From the NCBI GenBank assembly GCA_025451725.1, contig JANWJX010000027.1:1-58805 (forward strand): 58,805 bases of DNA, in the 5' to 3' direction. This DNA comes from Allostellaceae bacterium (GTDB lineage: Bacteria; Pseudomonadota; Alphaproteobacteria; ATCC43930; CGMCC-115725). This document shows, piece after piece, positions 1-7,052 of the stretch (positions are counted from its first letter, which is position 1; each line of letters starts with the position of its first letter). Made by a program: the position numbers and the translations under genes. The notes beneath the pieces are model-generated. The model was not told the DNA's origin, made no database searches, and worked only from the letters and a program-made list of their open reading frames with translations.

Positions 1-896
1 AACCGCTCGGGGAATTGCTCCGACACCACGACCACGCCGGAGAAGAAGAAGCCGATGCGGAATACCGGCACCGCTAACAGCGACACGCCGTGCAGATAGT
101 GGCGGCATAGGTTGAGCAACAGGCCGAGGCCGAACCCCGATACCGCAAGCAGCATCCAGTAGAACGCGACGCCAAGCAGGTCGCGCGGCGCGGGATCATC
201 GCTTAAGAACGCAACGCACGCCATCGCGACAGCGACGACCGCGGTATAGGTGAAAGCCAGTTCCAGCGCCTTCGCGGCAGCGATGGTTAAGGTGTCGATC
301 GGCTCCAGCCGCGCGAGATTGCGCTCCCGCGTCAGCTCCTGGCCGAGCTTGAGCGTCATTACCCGCATCATCTGCCAGCCGCCGATGCCGAGGATCAGGA
401 ACGGCAAGGTCGGCATGTCGAGCACCGAACCGAATCCAAGCAGGAAGGTGTAAGCCCAAAAATGCACGGCGATCGTCAATGCCGGTGCGAGGAACAACCA
501 AAGATAGGCGAGCGGGTCACGTGCCAGCATGATGCGGATATTGCGCGTGACGAGAGTCGCCAGGACGTGACCTTGGCCCGGCCATGACGGGCGGGACGGC
601 GGCGATGTCGGCGAGGTCAGTGTCAGGGCAAGCTGTGCTTCGGTGGGCGCCGAAAAGCGGCGCTCGCTATCGCGGATCGCGCCCTCGAGGTCGAGCAGAG
701 CGCTGGCACGACCGAGCGGAACGCGCGGCTCGGAGATGTCGGCGAGGCCGAGCCGCAACACGGCGCGCGCGAATCGATATAGCCGGACGCGCTCCGTCCG
801 GTCGGTCACGCCGAGGTCGGCAAAGACCGCGGCGATTTGGTCGCGATACTCATCCTGGCGCAAATCCAAGCCCCCCAAAGGCCAAGCGGAGCTCAC
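1..896 (-). CDS. ABC-2 type transporter permease, partial
   Basis: A continuous minus-strand reading frame runs off the left edge, so the C-terminus is missing. About 100 soluble residues come first, followed by several hydrophobic stretches, for example LWLFLAPALTIAVHFWAY, LPFLILGIGGWQMM and LLAVPVFRIGFFFSGVVVV. This resembles the inner-membrane permease of polysaccharide or O-antigen ABC exporters (ABC-2/KpsM type), which would work with an ATPase outside the window. The N-terminal extension is unusual for that family. No ATG fits: the first possible start is GTG at 896, and TTG codons at 878 and 869 are alternatives. The substrate cannot be inferred. Confidence 0.6.
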   Translation of the reverse strand, partial: MSSAWPLGGLDLRQDEYRDQIAAVFADLGVTDRTERVRLYRFARAVLRLGLADISEPRVPLGRASALLDLEGAIRDSERRFSAPTEAQLALTLTSPTSPPSRPSWPGQGHVLATLVTRNIRIMLARDPLAYLWLFLAPALTIAVHFWAYTFLLGFGSVLDMPTLPFLILGIGGWQMMRVMTLKLGQELTRERNLARLEPIDTLTIAAAKALELAFTYTAVVAVAMACVAFLSDDPAPRDLLGVAFYWMLLAVSGFGLGLLLNLCRHYLHGVSLLAVPVFRIGFFFSGVVVVSEQFPER

Positions 897-1001
897 CTCC
901 GTCTTGGTGGCCGGAATTCACAAAACCGGTTCATACTATCGTAGGTTGTCCGCGCCTTGCCAAGCCGGAAACGGTTATGATCGGCGCGCGGGGGGCGTTT
1001 C

Positions 1002-1700
1002 ATGCCGGTAATTAGGTGGGTGGCGGTGCTGGCGGCGGCGGCGGCGATGGCCGCCATCGAGGCCAACGCCGCCGACTGCGCCAAGATTGCACTGCCGGAC
1101 GATCTCGACGGGCTGGCTTGCCGCGTCGCGAAATCCGGCATCGTTGCCGGCAGCGGCAGCGCGCTGCGCTACCAGATTCAGGAATATGTCGACGATGGTG
1201 CTTCGCTTGGTGCGGGGGTCGCGGTATTCGCCGTTGGCGCGGACGAAAAAACGCCGCCGGTCGCCGAGGCCGCTGCGGAAGATGCGCGCTTTAACAAGCC
1301 CGTGCAGTTCCGCAACAAGTTCGGCGATTTTCTCGACCTGGGTGCCGAAACCCATGGCACCGGACAATTTCCGCTCGGGCGTTTGTTTATCGGGCGAGAC
1401 AAAGGCTGGGCGCCGATTGATGTCGAGGCCTGGCAGGATGAATTAGCCAAGCGCCTGCCCAACGGCATGCAGGTCTGGCGCGGCCCGTTTCCCGACTATC
1501 CCAATTTTGCTGCCGCCGCTGTGGTGCGCCAAAAAGCAAAAGGCGGATCGATCGAAGACAATGAGGGCTATGCCGCGATGCGACTGACACTGGTTGGGAA
1601 CAAGCTCGTCATCGACAAGGCCGCTTGGCAAATCGGCATTGACGGGCCGTGTGCGGTCATGCCGGATTACCCCCGTTGCAACGACAAGGGCGCGCATTAG
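1002..1700 (+). CDS. secreted protein of unknown function
   Basis: 232 residues with a clear Sec signal peptide: a charged start, an alanine-rich core, and probable cleavage after IEANA near residue 24. The mature part has cysteines near residues 26 and 37 and two more near the C-terminus, so periplasmic disulphides are possible. I recognise no domain. The ATG at 1002 follows a GGGGGCG stretch. It precedes hpaH by only 24 bases on the same strand, so the two may share a transcript, but nothing in the protein links it to aromatic catabolism. Confidence 0.6.
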   Translation: MPVIRWVAVLAAAAAMAAIEANAADCAKIALPDDLDGLACRVAKSGIVAGSGSALRYQIQEYVDDGASLGAGVAVFAVGADEKTPPVAEAAAEDARFNKPVQFRNKFGDFLDLGAETHGTGQFPLGRLFIGRDKGWAPIDVEAWQDELAKRLPNGMQVWRGPFPDYPNFAAAAVVRQKAKGGSIEDNEGYAAMRLTLVGNKLVIDKAAWQIGIDGPCAVMPDYPRCNDKGAH

Positions 1701-1724
1701 CGCCGGACAGGAGGAAATGGCGTC

Positions 1725-2507
1725 ATGATGTCTCCAGCCGACCGCCAAAAGGCCGCCAGCGCCCTGCGCACCGCCGAGGAAACGCGCAAGCCGATGGAGC
1801 AATTGTCAAAGACCTGGCCCGACATCGATTTCGACGACGCCTATGCGATCCAGGACCTGGTCATCAAGGACAAGGTGGCGAAAGGCGCGAAGATCATCGG
1901 CTACAAGATCGGCCTGACCTCGAAGGCGATGCAGGCGTCATCGCAAATCAACGAACCCGATTACGGTCATCTCCTCGACACGATGCTGGTACCCGACGGC
2001 GCGACCGTAAAGCATGCCGATTATTGCGCACCGCGCCTCGAAATCGAGCTGGTGTTCGTGCTCAACAAGTCGCTGAAGGGTCCCGGCATCGGCATGATGG
2101 ATGTCATGCGGGCGACCGAATATATCGTGCCGTCAATGGAACTGGTCGATGCGCGCGTCCAGAATCCGCGCAAGATTTTCGACACCGTCGCCGACAACGC
2201 CGCGGCGGCGGGGCTGGTGATCGGCGGGCGGCCGATCAAGCCGTTCGATTTCGATCTACGCTGGGTCGGCGGCGCGCTGTATCGCAACGCCGATATCGAG
2301 GAAACCGGCCTGGCGCTCGGTGTCATGGGCCATCCAGCCAACGGGATCGCCTGGCTCGCCAACCGGTTCGGCCGGCACAGCATTGAAATACCGGCGGGGC
2401 AGGTGCTGCTGTCGGGTTCGTTCATCCGCGCCATCTGGATCAACAAGGGCGACACGCTCCACGCGGATTTCGGGCCGCTCGGTTCGCTCGCGGTGCAATA
2501 CGTTTAG
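1725..2507 (+). CDS. hpaH: 2-oxo-hept-4-ene-1,7-dioate hydratase (HpaH-type)
   Basis: 260 residues, the normal length for the MhpD/HpaH hydratase family. These enzymes add water to a 2-oxo-alkenedioate in the homoprotocatechuate meta-cleavage pathway in the cytoplasm, using a divalent metal. The family signature is visible: GYKIGLTSKAMQ, then LEIELVFVLNKSL with its metal-binding glutamates, VPSMELVDAR, and the C-terminal LLSGSFIRAIWINKGDT. An AGGAGG precedes the start. The next gene, hpaI, encodes the aldolase that acts on the product, and only 12 bases separate them. A related 2-keto-4-pentenoate hydratase role cannot be excluded. Confidence 0.88.
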   Translation: MMSPADRQKAASALRTAEETRKPMEQLSKTWPDIDFDDAYAIQDLVIKDKVAKGAKIIGYKIGLTSKAMQASSQINEPDYGHLLDTMLVPDGATVKHADYCAPRLEIELVFVLNKSLKGPGIGMMDVMRATEYIVPSMELVDARVQNPRKIFDTVADNAAAAGLVIGGRPIKPFDFDLRWVGGALYRNADIEETGLALGVMGHPANGIAWLANRFGRHSIEIPAGQVLLSGSFIRAIWINKGDTLHADFGPLGSLAVQYV

Positions 2508-2519
2508 GAGGGCGTGACG

Positions 2520-3287
2520 ATGGAATTGCAAAAGAACGCGTTCAAGGCTGCGCTCGCCGCCGGCAAGTTGCAGGTCGGCATCTGGAGCAGCCTGTGCAGC
2601 AATATCGGCGCGGAGATCCTGTCCGATAGCGGCTTCGACTGGATCCTGCTCGACACCGAGCATTCGCCCAACGAAATCCCCGACCTGGTGTCCCAGCTCC
2701 AGGCGGCGCAGCGCGGCACCGCGTCGGCGCTGGTGCGGCCGGCCTGGAACGACCTGGTCCTGATCAAGCGCGTGCTCGACATCGGCGCGCAGACCGTGCT
2801 GGTGCCCTATGTCCAGACGCGCGACGAAGCGGTCGCCGCCGTCGCTGCGACGCGTTATCCGCCGCACGGCAAGCGCGGCGTCGCGGGCGGTGCGCGCGCC
2901 AGCCGCTATGGCCGCGTCCGCGACTACCTGAAAAAGGCCGATGACGAAATCTGCCTTCTGGTCCAGGTTGAAACCCGGGAATCGTTGGAAAACAATCTTG
3001 AAGAAATTGCGTCGGTGTCGGGCGTCGACGGCGTGTTCATCGGTCCGTCAGACTTGTCCGCGTCATACGGGCTAATCGGCCAGCCGGGCAACCCGGCGGT
3101 CCAGGAGGCGATCAAGAGGGCTGCGGTGACCATCCGCAAATGCGGCAAGGCGCCGGGCATCCTCACCACCAACGAGGAAGAGGCCAAGCGGTATATCGAA
3201 TGGGGTTACCTCTTCGTCGCCGTGGGCGTCGACACCGGGTTGCTGGTGCGTGCCGCCGACGGGCTGGCGAAGCGGTTCAAAGGCTAA
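2520..3287 (+). CDS. hpaI: 4-hydroxy-2-oxo-heptane-1,7-dioate aldolase (HpaI)
   Basis: 255-residue class II aldolase of the HpcH/HpaI family, a metal-dependent TIM barrel that splits 4-hydroxy-2-oxoheptanedioate into pyruvate and succinate semialdehyde. Visible signatures are the catalytic histidine in LLDTEHSPNE, the substrate arginine in LVRPAW, the metal glutamate in VQVETRESLEN and the metal aspartate in GVFIGPSDLSAS. A GTG lies at 2514, but the ATG at 2520 sits 8 bases after AGGAGG and is preferred. With hpaH this gives the last two steps of homoprotocatechuate breakdown; the ring-cleaving and decarboxylating genes are not in the window. Confidence 0.9.
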   Translation: MELQKNAFKAALAAGKLQVGIWSSLCSNIGAEILSDSGFDWILLDTEHSPNEIPDLVSQLQAAQRGTASALVRPAWNDLVLIKRVLDIGAQTVLVPYVQTRDEAVAAVAATRYPPHGKRGVAGGARASRYGRVRDYLKKADDEICLLVQVETRESLENNLEEIASVSGVDGVFIGPSDLSASYGLIGQPGNPAVQEAIKRAAVTIRKCGKAPGILTTNEEEAKRYIEWGYLFVAVGVDTGLLVRAADGLAKRFKG

Positions 3288-3300
3288 GCGGCGGACCCCG

Positions 3301-3462
3301 TCAGACGGTGTTGGCGACCGTCGAGAACACTTTCGAGACGTCGGTGCCGAGCAGGCTGACGCCGCCGATGATGATAAGCGCGATGAGCGCCGCGATCAGC
3401 GCATATTCGAGAGCGGTGACGCCGCTATCCTGACGGAACAGGCGGCTCAGGTTTTGCAACAT
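3301..3462 (-). CDS. Flp/Fap family type IVb pilin, small
   Basis: 53 residues beginning MLQNLSRLFRQDSGVTALEY. The pattern of a short basic leader, then G-V-T-A-L-E-Y-A-L and a long hydrophobic helix is the Flp pilin signature; prepilin peptidase would cut before the hydrophobic stretch at the glycine, leaving the Glu5-like and Tyr residues. The start ATG has GGAGG six bases upstream. Flp pilins form Tad pili for surface attachment. No tad/cpa assembly genes lie nearby: the neighbours are hpaI (convergent) and hydroxypyruvate isomerase, so this is an isolated pilin gene. Confidence 0.85.
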   Translation of the reverse strand: MLQNLSRLFRQDSGVTALEYALIAALIALIIIGGVSLLGTDVSKVFSTVANTV

Positions 3463-3532
3463 GGTTCCTCCGTAGCCGCGCCGGTCGCGGCCATCGTTCC
3501 GAATGACGGACGCGACTCGGAACCTGTTGCAG

Positions 3533-4309
3533 CTAAAGAAGATTGAATTTTTTGAGCCAGCCGAGGCCGCTCTCGGTCGTGCCGCGTGGCTGATACTCGG
3601 CGCCGACATAGCCGCCCCAGCCAAGCCGGTCGATCTCGCCCAGAATCCAGGCGAAATTGAGTTCGCCCTGGTCGGGTTCGGCACGGTTCGGCACGGCGGC
3701 GAACTGGACATGGCCGATCTTCGGCATCAGCCGCTCAAACCGGCGGATCACATCGCCTTCCATGATCTGGAGATGGAAGAAATCGAACATCATCTTGAGG
3801 CGTGGCGAACCGACCGCATCGATGATCTCGGCGGCGCGTGCCGAACTCGCGAGGAGATAAGTTGGCCGGTCGACGCGGTTGACCGGCTCGATCACGAGCG
3901 TGATGCCCGCCGCCTCGGCGCGCTTCACCGCGCGCGCGAGGTTGCGTCGCATCGTCGCCAGACCTTCCTCCTCGGAGAAGCCGTCGATCGCGCCGGCCAT
4001 GACATGGACGTGTCGCACGCCGAGCGCCGCGCCGTAATCGAGCGATTGCGCGATCAACTGGTCGAACTCGGCCTCGCGACCCGGCACCCCGGCGAGGCCC
4101 ATATCGCCCTTGCGCCCGCCCATCGCGGTGTTGATGCCGATGAGCGGGATTCCGGCGTCGGCAATGCGGCGCTTCACCTCGGCCACCGGATGCTCATACG
4201 GTGTCCAGCACTCGACCGCCTGAAATCCGGCGCGCGCGGCGGCGGCGAACCGGTCGAGAAAACCCAGCTCGCGGAACAGAATGCCGATATTCGCCGAAAC
4301 GCGCGGCAT
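3533..4309 (-). CDS. hyi: hydroxypyruvate isomerase family TIM-barrel protein
   Basis: 258 residues of the AP-endonuclease-2/Hyi sugar isomerase fold. Hyi interconverts hydroxypyruvate and tartronate semialdehyde in the cytoplasm. Motifs include the catalytic glutamate in LVIEPVNRVD, MFDFFHLQIMEGD, HVQFAAVPNR and GAEYQPRGTTESGLGW. The start overlaps the stop of the upstream cyclase gene as TAATG, so translation is probably coupled; a longer start at 4321 would overlap more. The closest relatives may act on another 2-keto sugar acid, so the substrate is an inference from the family. Confidence 0.8.
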   Translation of the reverse strand: MPRVSANIGILFRELGFLDRFAAAARAGFQAVECWTPYEHPVAEVKRRIADAGIPLIGINTAMGGRKGDMGLAGVPGREAEFDQLIAQSLDYGAALGVRHVHVMAGAIDGFSEEEGLATMRRNLARAVKRAEAAGITLVIEPVNRVDRPTYLLASSARAAEIIDAVGSPRLKMMFDFFHLQIMEGDVIRRFERLMPKIGHVQFAAVPNRAEPDQGELNFAWILGEIDRLGWGGYVGAEYQPRGTTESGLGWLKKFNLL

Positions 4310-5277
4310 TACTTGATGCACACCGTGTTGGCCGGGGTTGCGATGCCGTTATCGAGATTGATCGGCACCGCCACCAGCAGGAACTCCCACTTCCCGTCCT
4401 TGGCGCAATCCTCAGCCAGGGGCTTCAGCACGAACTGCTCGCCGAGCGACAGGCCGAGCAGCGGGATCGCGCGGTGATGCAGCGCGTCGGCGTCGGTCAG
4501 GTTCCACGGCCAGGGCTCGGCTGCGGGCGTGTCGGTGCCGAGCGCGGCAACGCGGTTGTTCCACAGCCATTCGACCAGCGCCCGGCTTGGCTCGACGCCG
4601 ACCGATTTGAGCTTGTCCATCGGTGCCATCGCTTTTTTCTCGGCGTCGCTCGACGCCTCGTACGCCTCCATCCAGCCGGTGCGCACCAGCAGCACCGATC
4701 CCGGAGTCAGCGTGGTTTTTTGCGCGGCGAGCGCGCCCCTGAGATCGTCGAGCGTCACCACGTCGCGGGTTAGCGGCTTGATCGGCCGGCCCTGGTCGGC
4801 GCGATATTTCGCGGCGTCGACCATCACGCCGCGGCCGACGAATTTATTGGCCCAGGACGAGATCATCAAACGGCCCTTGCGTGCGCGGATTTCTTCGGCG
4901 GTGACGCCGTCATAAAATTTGCGGTGCTTGACGTGGCCGACATGGGCCAGCCCGTCCCACTGGCTGCCTTCCTGCGTGTTGTAGGCATTGAGCAGATCGT
5001 CATGCGCGGTTGGGCTGAGATTGACGATGTCGTGGACGAAAGGCGGGCGGCCGAACAAAGGCGGCTTGGCGTAACCGACCTTGGCGTCGAGGCGGAACAC
5101 CTTGCCGGTCTTCACCAATTTTGCGGCCGCGACGATATTCTCCGGCGTCAGGAAATTGAGACAGCCCAGCTCGTCATTGTCGCCGAACACGCCCCAAACC
5201 GAGTCCGGCGGCGCGCCTTCCTTTACCGGCAACTGGTCGAATTTCGGCAGCTTGGCGAGATCGACGTTCTTGCTCAT
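4309..5277 (-). CDS. cyclase family protein (kynurenine formamidase-like hydrolase)
   Basis: 322 residues of the putative cyclase/formamidase family (PF04199). The metal-binding core reads GSQWDGLAHVGH followed by GRGVMVDAAKYR, matching the Q-W-D-x-L-x-H and G-R-G-V-x-V-D signatures of long members of this family. The start at 5277 follows GGGAGGAAAC; the reading frame stays open upstream but has no better site. It is translationally coupled to the hyi-like isomerase. The substrate is unknown; relatives hydrolyse amides or lactones, not necessarily formylkynurenine. Confidence 0.75.
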   Translation of the reverse strand: MSKNVDLAKLPKFDQLPVKEGAPPDSVWGVFGDNDELGCLNFLTPENIVAAAKLVKTGKVFRLDAKVGYAKPPLFGRPPFVHDIVNLSPTAHDDLLNAYNTQEGSQWDGLAHVGHVKHRKFYDGVTAEEIRARKGRLMISSWANKFVGRGVMVDAAKYRADQGRPIKPLTRDVVTLDDLRGALAAQKTTLTPGSVLLVRTGWMEAYEASSDAEKKAMAPMDKLKSVGVEPSRALVEWLWNNRVAALGTDTPAAEPWPWNLTDADALHHRAIPLLGLSLGEQFVLKPLAEDCAKDGKWEFLLVAVPINLDNGIATPANTVCIK

Positions 5278-5335
5278 TCTGTTTCCTCCCGATATAGAAG
5301 CCCCATCGCGTCCCGGTGCGGGAATAGGGGGAAAG

Positions 5336-5794
5336 GTGAATAAACGCAAGGTCGTGTTGGCAGCGGCGCTGTTCTTGACGGCGGGCCTGTCGAGCGGGTT
5401 TGCTCGGGAACCTGGGTGGATCGTCGATGCGAGATCTGGATGCCGTGTGTGGAATCCGATCCCGGCGGTTGACGACCGAATCACGTGGGATGGGCCTTGC
5501 GTTGGCGGTTACGCGCAGGGGCATGGTACCCTGCGTTGGTATTCAGGCGACAAGCACTACGAAACCGATGTCGGCGAGTTCAAGACGGGCAAGTTAAACG
5601 GCCATGCCGTTCTCGAGTTTACTAACCATTCCCGCTTCGAAGGTGAGTTCAAGGATCAGCGGCCAAACGGCCAGGGCACGTGGCGCACACCCACCGGGAA
5701 AGTTATTTCCGGAAACTGGTCGCATGGATGTCTCCGCGTCCGAGACCAATGGGTGACCTACAACGCCAAGCCGGAGGAGTGCGGAACCTACTGA
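5336..5794 (+). CDS. secreted MORN-repeat protein
   Basis: 152 residues starting at GTG after a GGGGGAAAG site. The N-terminus VNKRKVVLAAALFLTAGLSS is a signal peptide, with cleavage likely near GFA. The mature part carries about three MORN-like repeats, seen as GYAQGHGTLRWYSG, GEFKTGKLNGHAVLEF and GEFKDQRPNGQGTWRTPTGK. MORN repeats form extended beta hairpins that often bind membranes or proteins. Three cysteines, near residues 37, 135 and 149, may form a disulphide. It is divergently arranged from the cyclase gene, and the 58 bases between them must carry both control regions. Confidence 0.65.
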   Translation: MNKRKVVLAAALFLTAGLSSGFAREPGWIVDARSGCRVWNPIPAVDDRITWDGPCVGGYAQGHGTLRWYSGDKHYETDVGEFKTGKLNGHAVLEFTNHSRFEGEFKDQRPNGQGTWRTPTGKVISGNWSHGCLRVRDQWVTYNAKPEECGTY

Positions 5795-5814
5795 CGCCGC
5801 CTAATGAGGCGGCG
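5795..5814. terminator. hairpin between convergent genes
   Basis: Perfect 8-bp stem CGCCGCCT/AGGCGGCG with an AATG loop, directly after the MORN gene stop and 42 bases from the stop of the opposing DUF488 gene. There is no T-run on either side, so it is either a Rho-assisted or a bidirectional terminator. Confidence 0.45.
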
Positions 5815-5856
5815 CGTTGCAGTCGAACGCTGCGAGAAAAATTCTCAGTCTCTCGG

Positions 5857-6402
5857 CTAATTCGGCAATGGCGCGGCCGGATAGACCAGCGTGCCGTTGT
5901 CTTGCCGGTGCGCACCCGGCGTCAGCGAGGCCGGCTCGATCTTGCCTTGCCCCATGATATGACGGACGTCGAAACCGTCGCTCAGCAGATAGTCGGCGAC
6001 GATGCGTCGGTGACAGCGCCACCACACCGCCTCGGCGCACATGATCGCGCAGCGATGATCGCCCGCGAGCCGCTCGAGCTCGTCGAGGCCGGAGCGGAAC
6101 GCGGGGGTCTCGGCGTAATCGGCATAATTGCGGAACGCGGCGACCCGCCAATAGAGGTTGGGCGAGGGCGGGGCGCCTTTTTTGTGGTGACGCAGCCCGC
6201 CGAGCGCCGCCGATGCGTGCCAGCCGATGCTGAACTCCACCAGCGCCGCCGGCAGCGTGTCCGCGTTGAATTGCGGATTGGTGCGCGAGCGTGGGATCGA
6301 GCGGATATCGACCAGAAGATCGACGCCTGCCTCTTGCAGCAGCGCGGCGAATTCGGGAATCGTCCGCGTCGAATGGCCGATGGTAAAGATCGTCGCCGGC
6401 AC
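5857..6402 (-). CDS. DUF488 domain-containing protein
   Basis: 181 residues with the whole-length DUF488 signature: TIGHSTRTIPEFAALLQ at the start, LVDIRSIPRSRTNPQFN, and CAEAVWWRCHRRIVADYLL near residue 135. The family is widespread and has no settled biochemical function; conserved Cys/His/Arg residues suggest an enzyme. The start lies 7 bases after the stop of the FMN reductase gene, so the two are probably one transcript. Confidence 0.8.
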   Translation of the reverse strand: MPATIFTIGHSTRTIPEFAALLQEAGVDLLVDIRSIPRSRTNPQFNADTLPAALVEFSIGWHASAALGGLRHHKKGAPPSPNLYWRVAAFRNYADYAETPAFRSGLDELERLAGDHRCAIMCAEAVWWRCHRRIVADYLLSDGFDVRHIMGQGKIEPASLTPGAHRQDNGTLVYPAAPLPN

Positions 6403-6409
6403 GCGCGTC

Positions 6410-6973
6410 TTATTTGGCGGGCGCGTTACGGTCGATCCAGCGGTCGAACGCGGCGAGAAACTTACCGAGGAATTCCTTGGTCTCGGGCTTGGCGAAATCG
6501 CCGTCGGCGCCGATCAGTTGCGCCGCACCGCCAACATAGGCTTCGGGCTGAGGCATGGTCGGCATATTGAGGAACACCAGCGACTGGCGCAGATGATGAT
6601 TGGCGCCGAACCCGCCGATCGCGCCGGGAGAAACACTGACGATGGCGGCGGGCTTGCCGTCCCACGCGCTCTTGCCGTAGGGGCGCGATGCGATGTCGAT
6701 GACGTTCTTGAAAAAACCGGGAACCGAGCGGTTATATTCCGGCGTCGCGAACAGCACGGCGTCTGCCTTTTGGATGCGCTCTTTCAGGGCCGTCCAATCC
6801 GCCGGCGGGTTGGGGTCGAGGTCCTGGTTGTAAGGGCCGAGATGCCCAACCTCGACGATCGACAGTTTCATTGTCGCGGGCGCGATCTTCGCCATCGCCA
6901 AGGCGACTTTGCGGGTGAACGATTCCTTGCGCAGGCTGCCGACGAAAACGGCGATGTCTTTGGGGTTGGGCAC
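6410..6973 (-). CDS. NADPH-dependent FMN reductase (ChrR/YieF-like)
   Basis: 187-residue flavodoxin-fold reductase. The FMN phosphate loop is GSLRKESFTRKVA near residue 12, and the family motif TPEYNRSVPGFFKNVID is near residue 78. Such enzymes reduce quinones, chromate or azo compounds with NAD(P)H in the cytoplasm. The start is a GTG with AGGA upstream. It leads a two-gene unit with the DUF488 gene. Close by, between this start and the next gene on the opposite strand, lies an inverted repeat (6991-7052). Confidence 0.85.
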   Translation of the reverse strand: MPNPKDIAVFVGSLRKESFTRKVALAMAKIAPATMKLSIVEVGHLGPYNQDLDPNPPADWTALKERIQKADAVLFATPEYNRSVPGFFKNVIDIASRPYGKSAWDGKPAAIVSVSPGAIGGFGANHHLRQSLVFLNMPTMPQPEAYVGGAAQLIGADGDFAKPETKEFLGKFLAAFDRWIDRNAPAK

Positions 6974-6990
6974 GGTTGTCCTCGGGAGTT

Positions 6991-7052
6991 ATCAGTTTTC
7001 AGTTATCAGTAGTAAGTTGGAACGATTGCCGGACTGACAACTGAAAACTGAT
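6991..7052. repeat. inverted repeat of ATCAGTTTTCAGTT type
   Basis: The left arm 6991-7010 and right arm 7033-7052 are reverse complements at 19 of 20 positions, with a 22-base loop. The core ATCAGTTTTCAGTT resembles simple intergenic repeats scattered in many genomes. The right arm and an extra ACTGAAAACTCC copy run into the coding sequence of the fusion protein, so its start codon is inside the repeat. The stem could form in RNA read from either strand. Confidence 0.75.

Noticed and set aside
3503-4477. 324-codon plus-strand frame opposite hydroxypyruvate isomerase
   Set aside because: Composition-driven; it crosses the hyi-cyclase junction, where the minus-strand genes show coupled translation.
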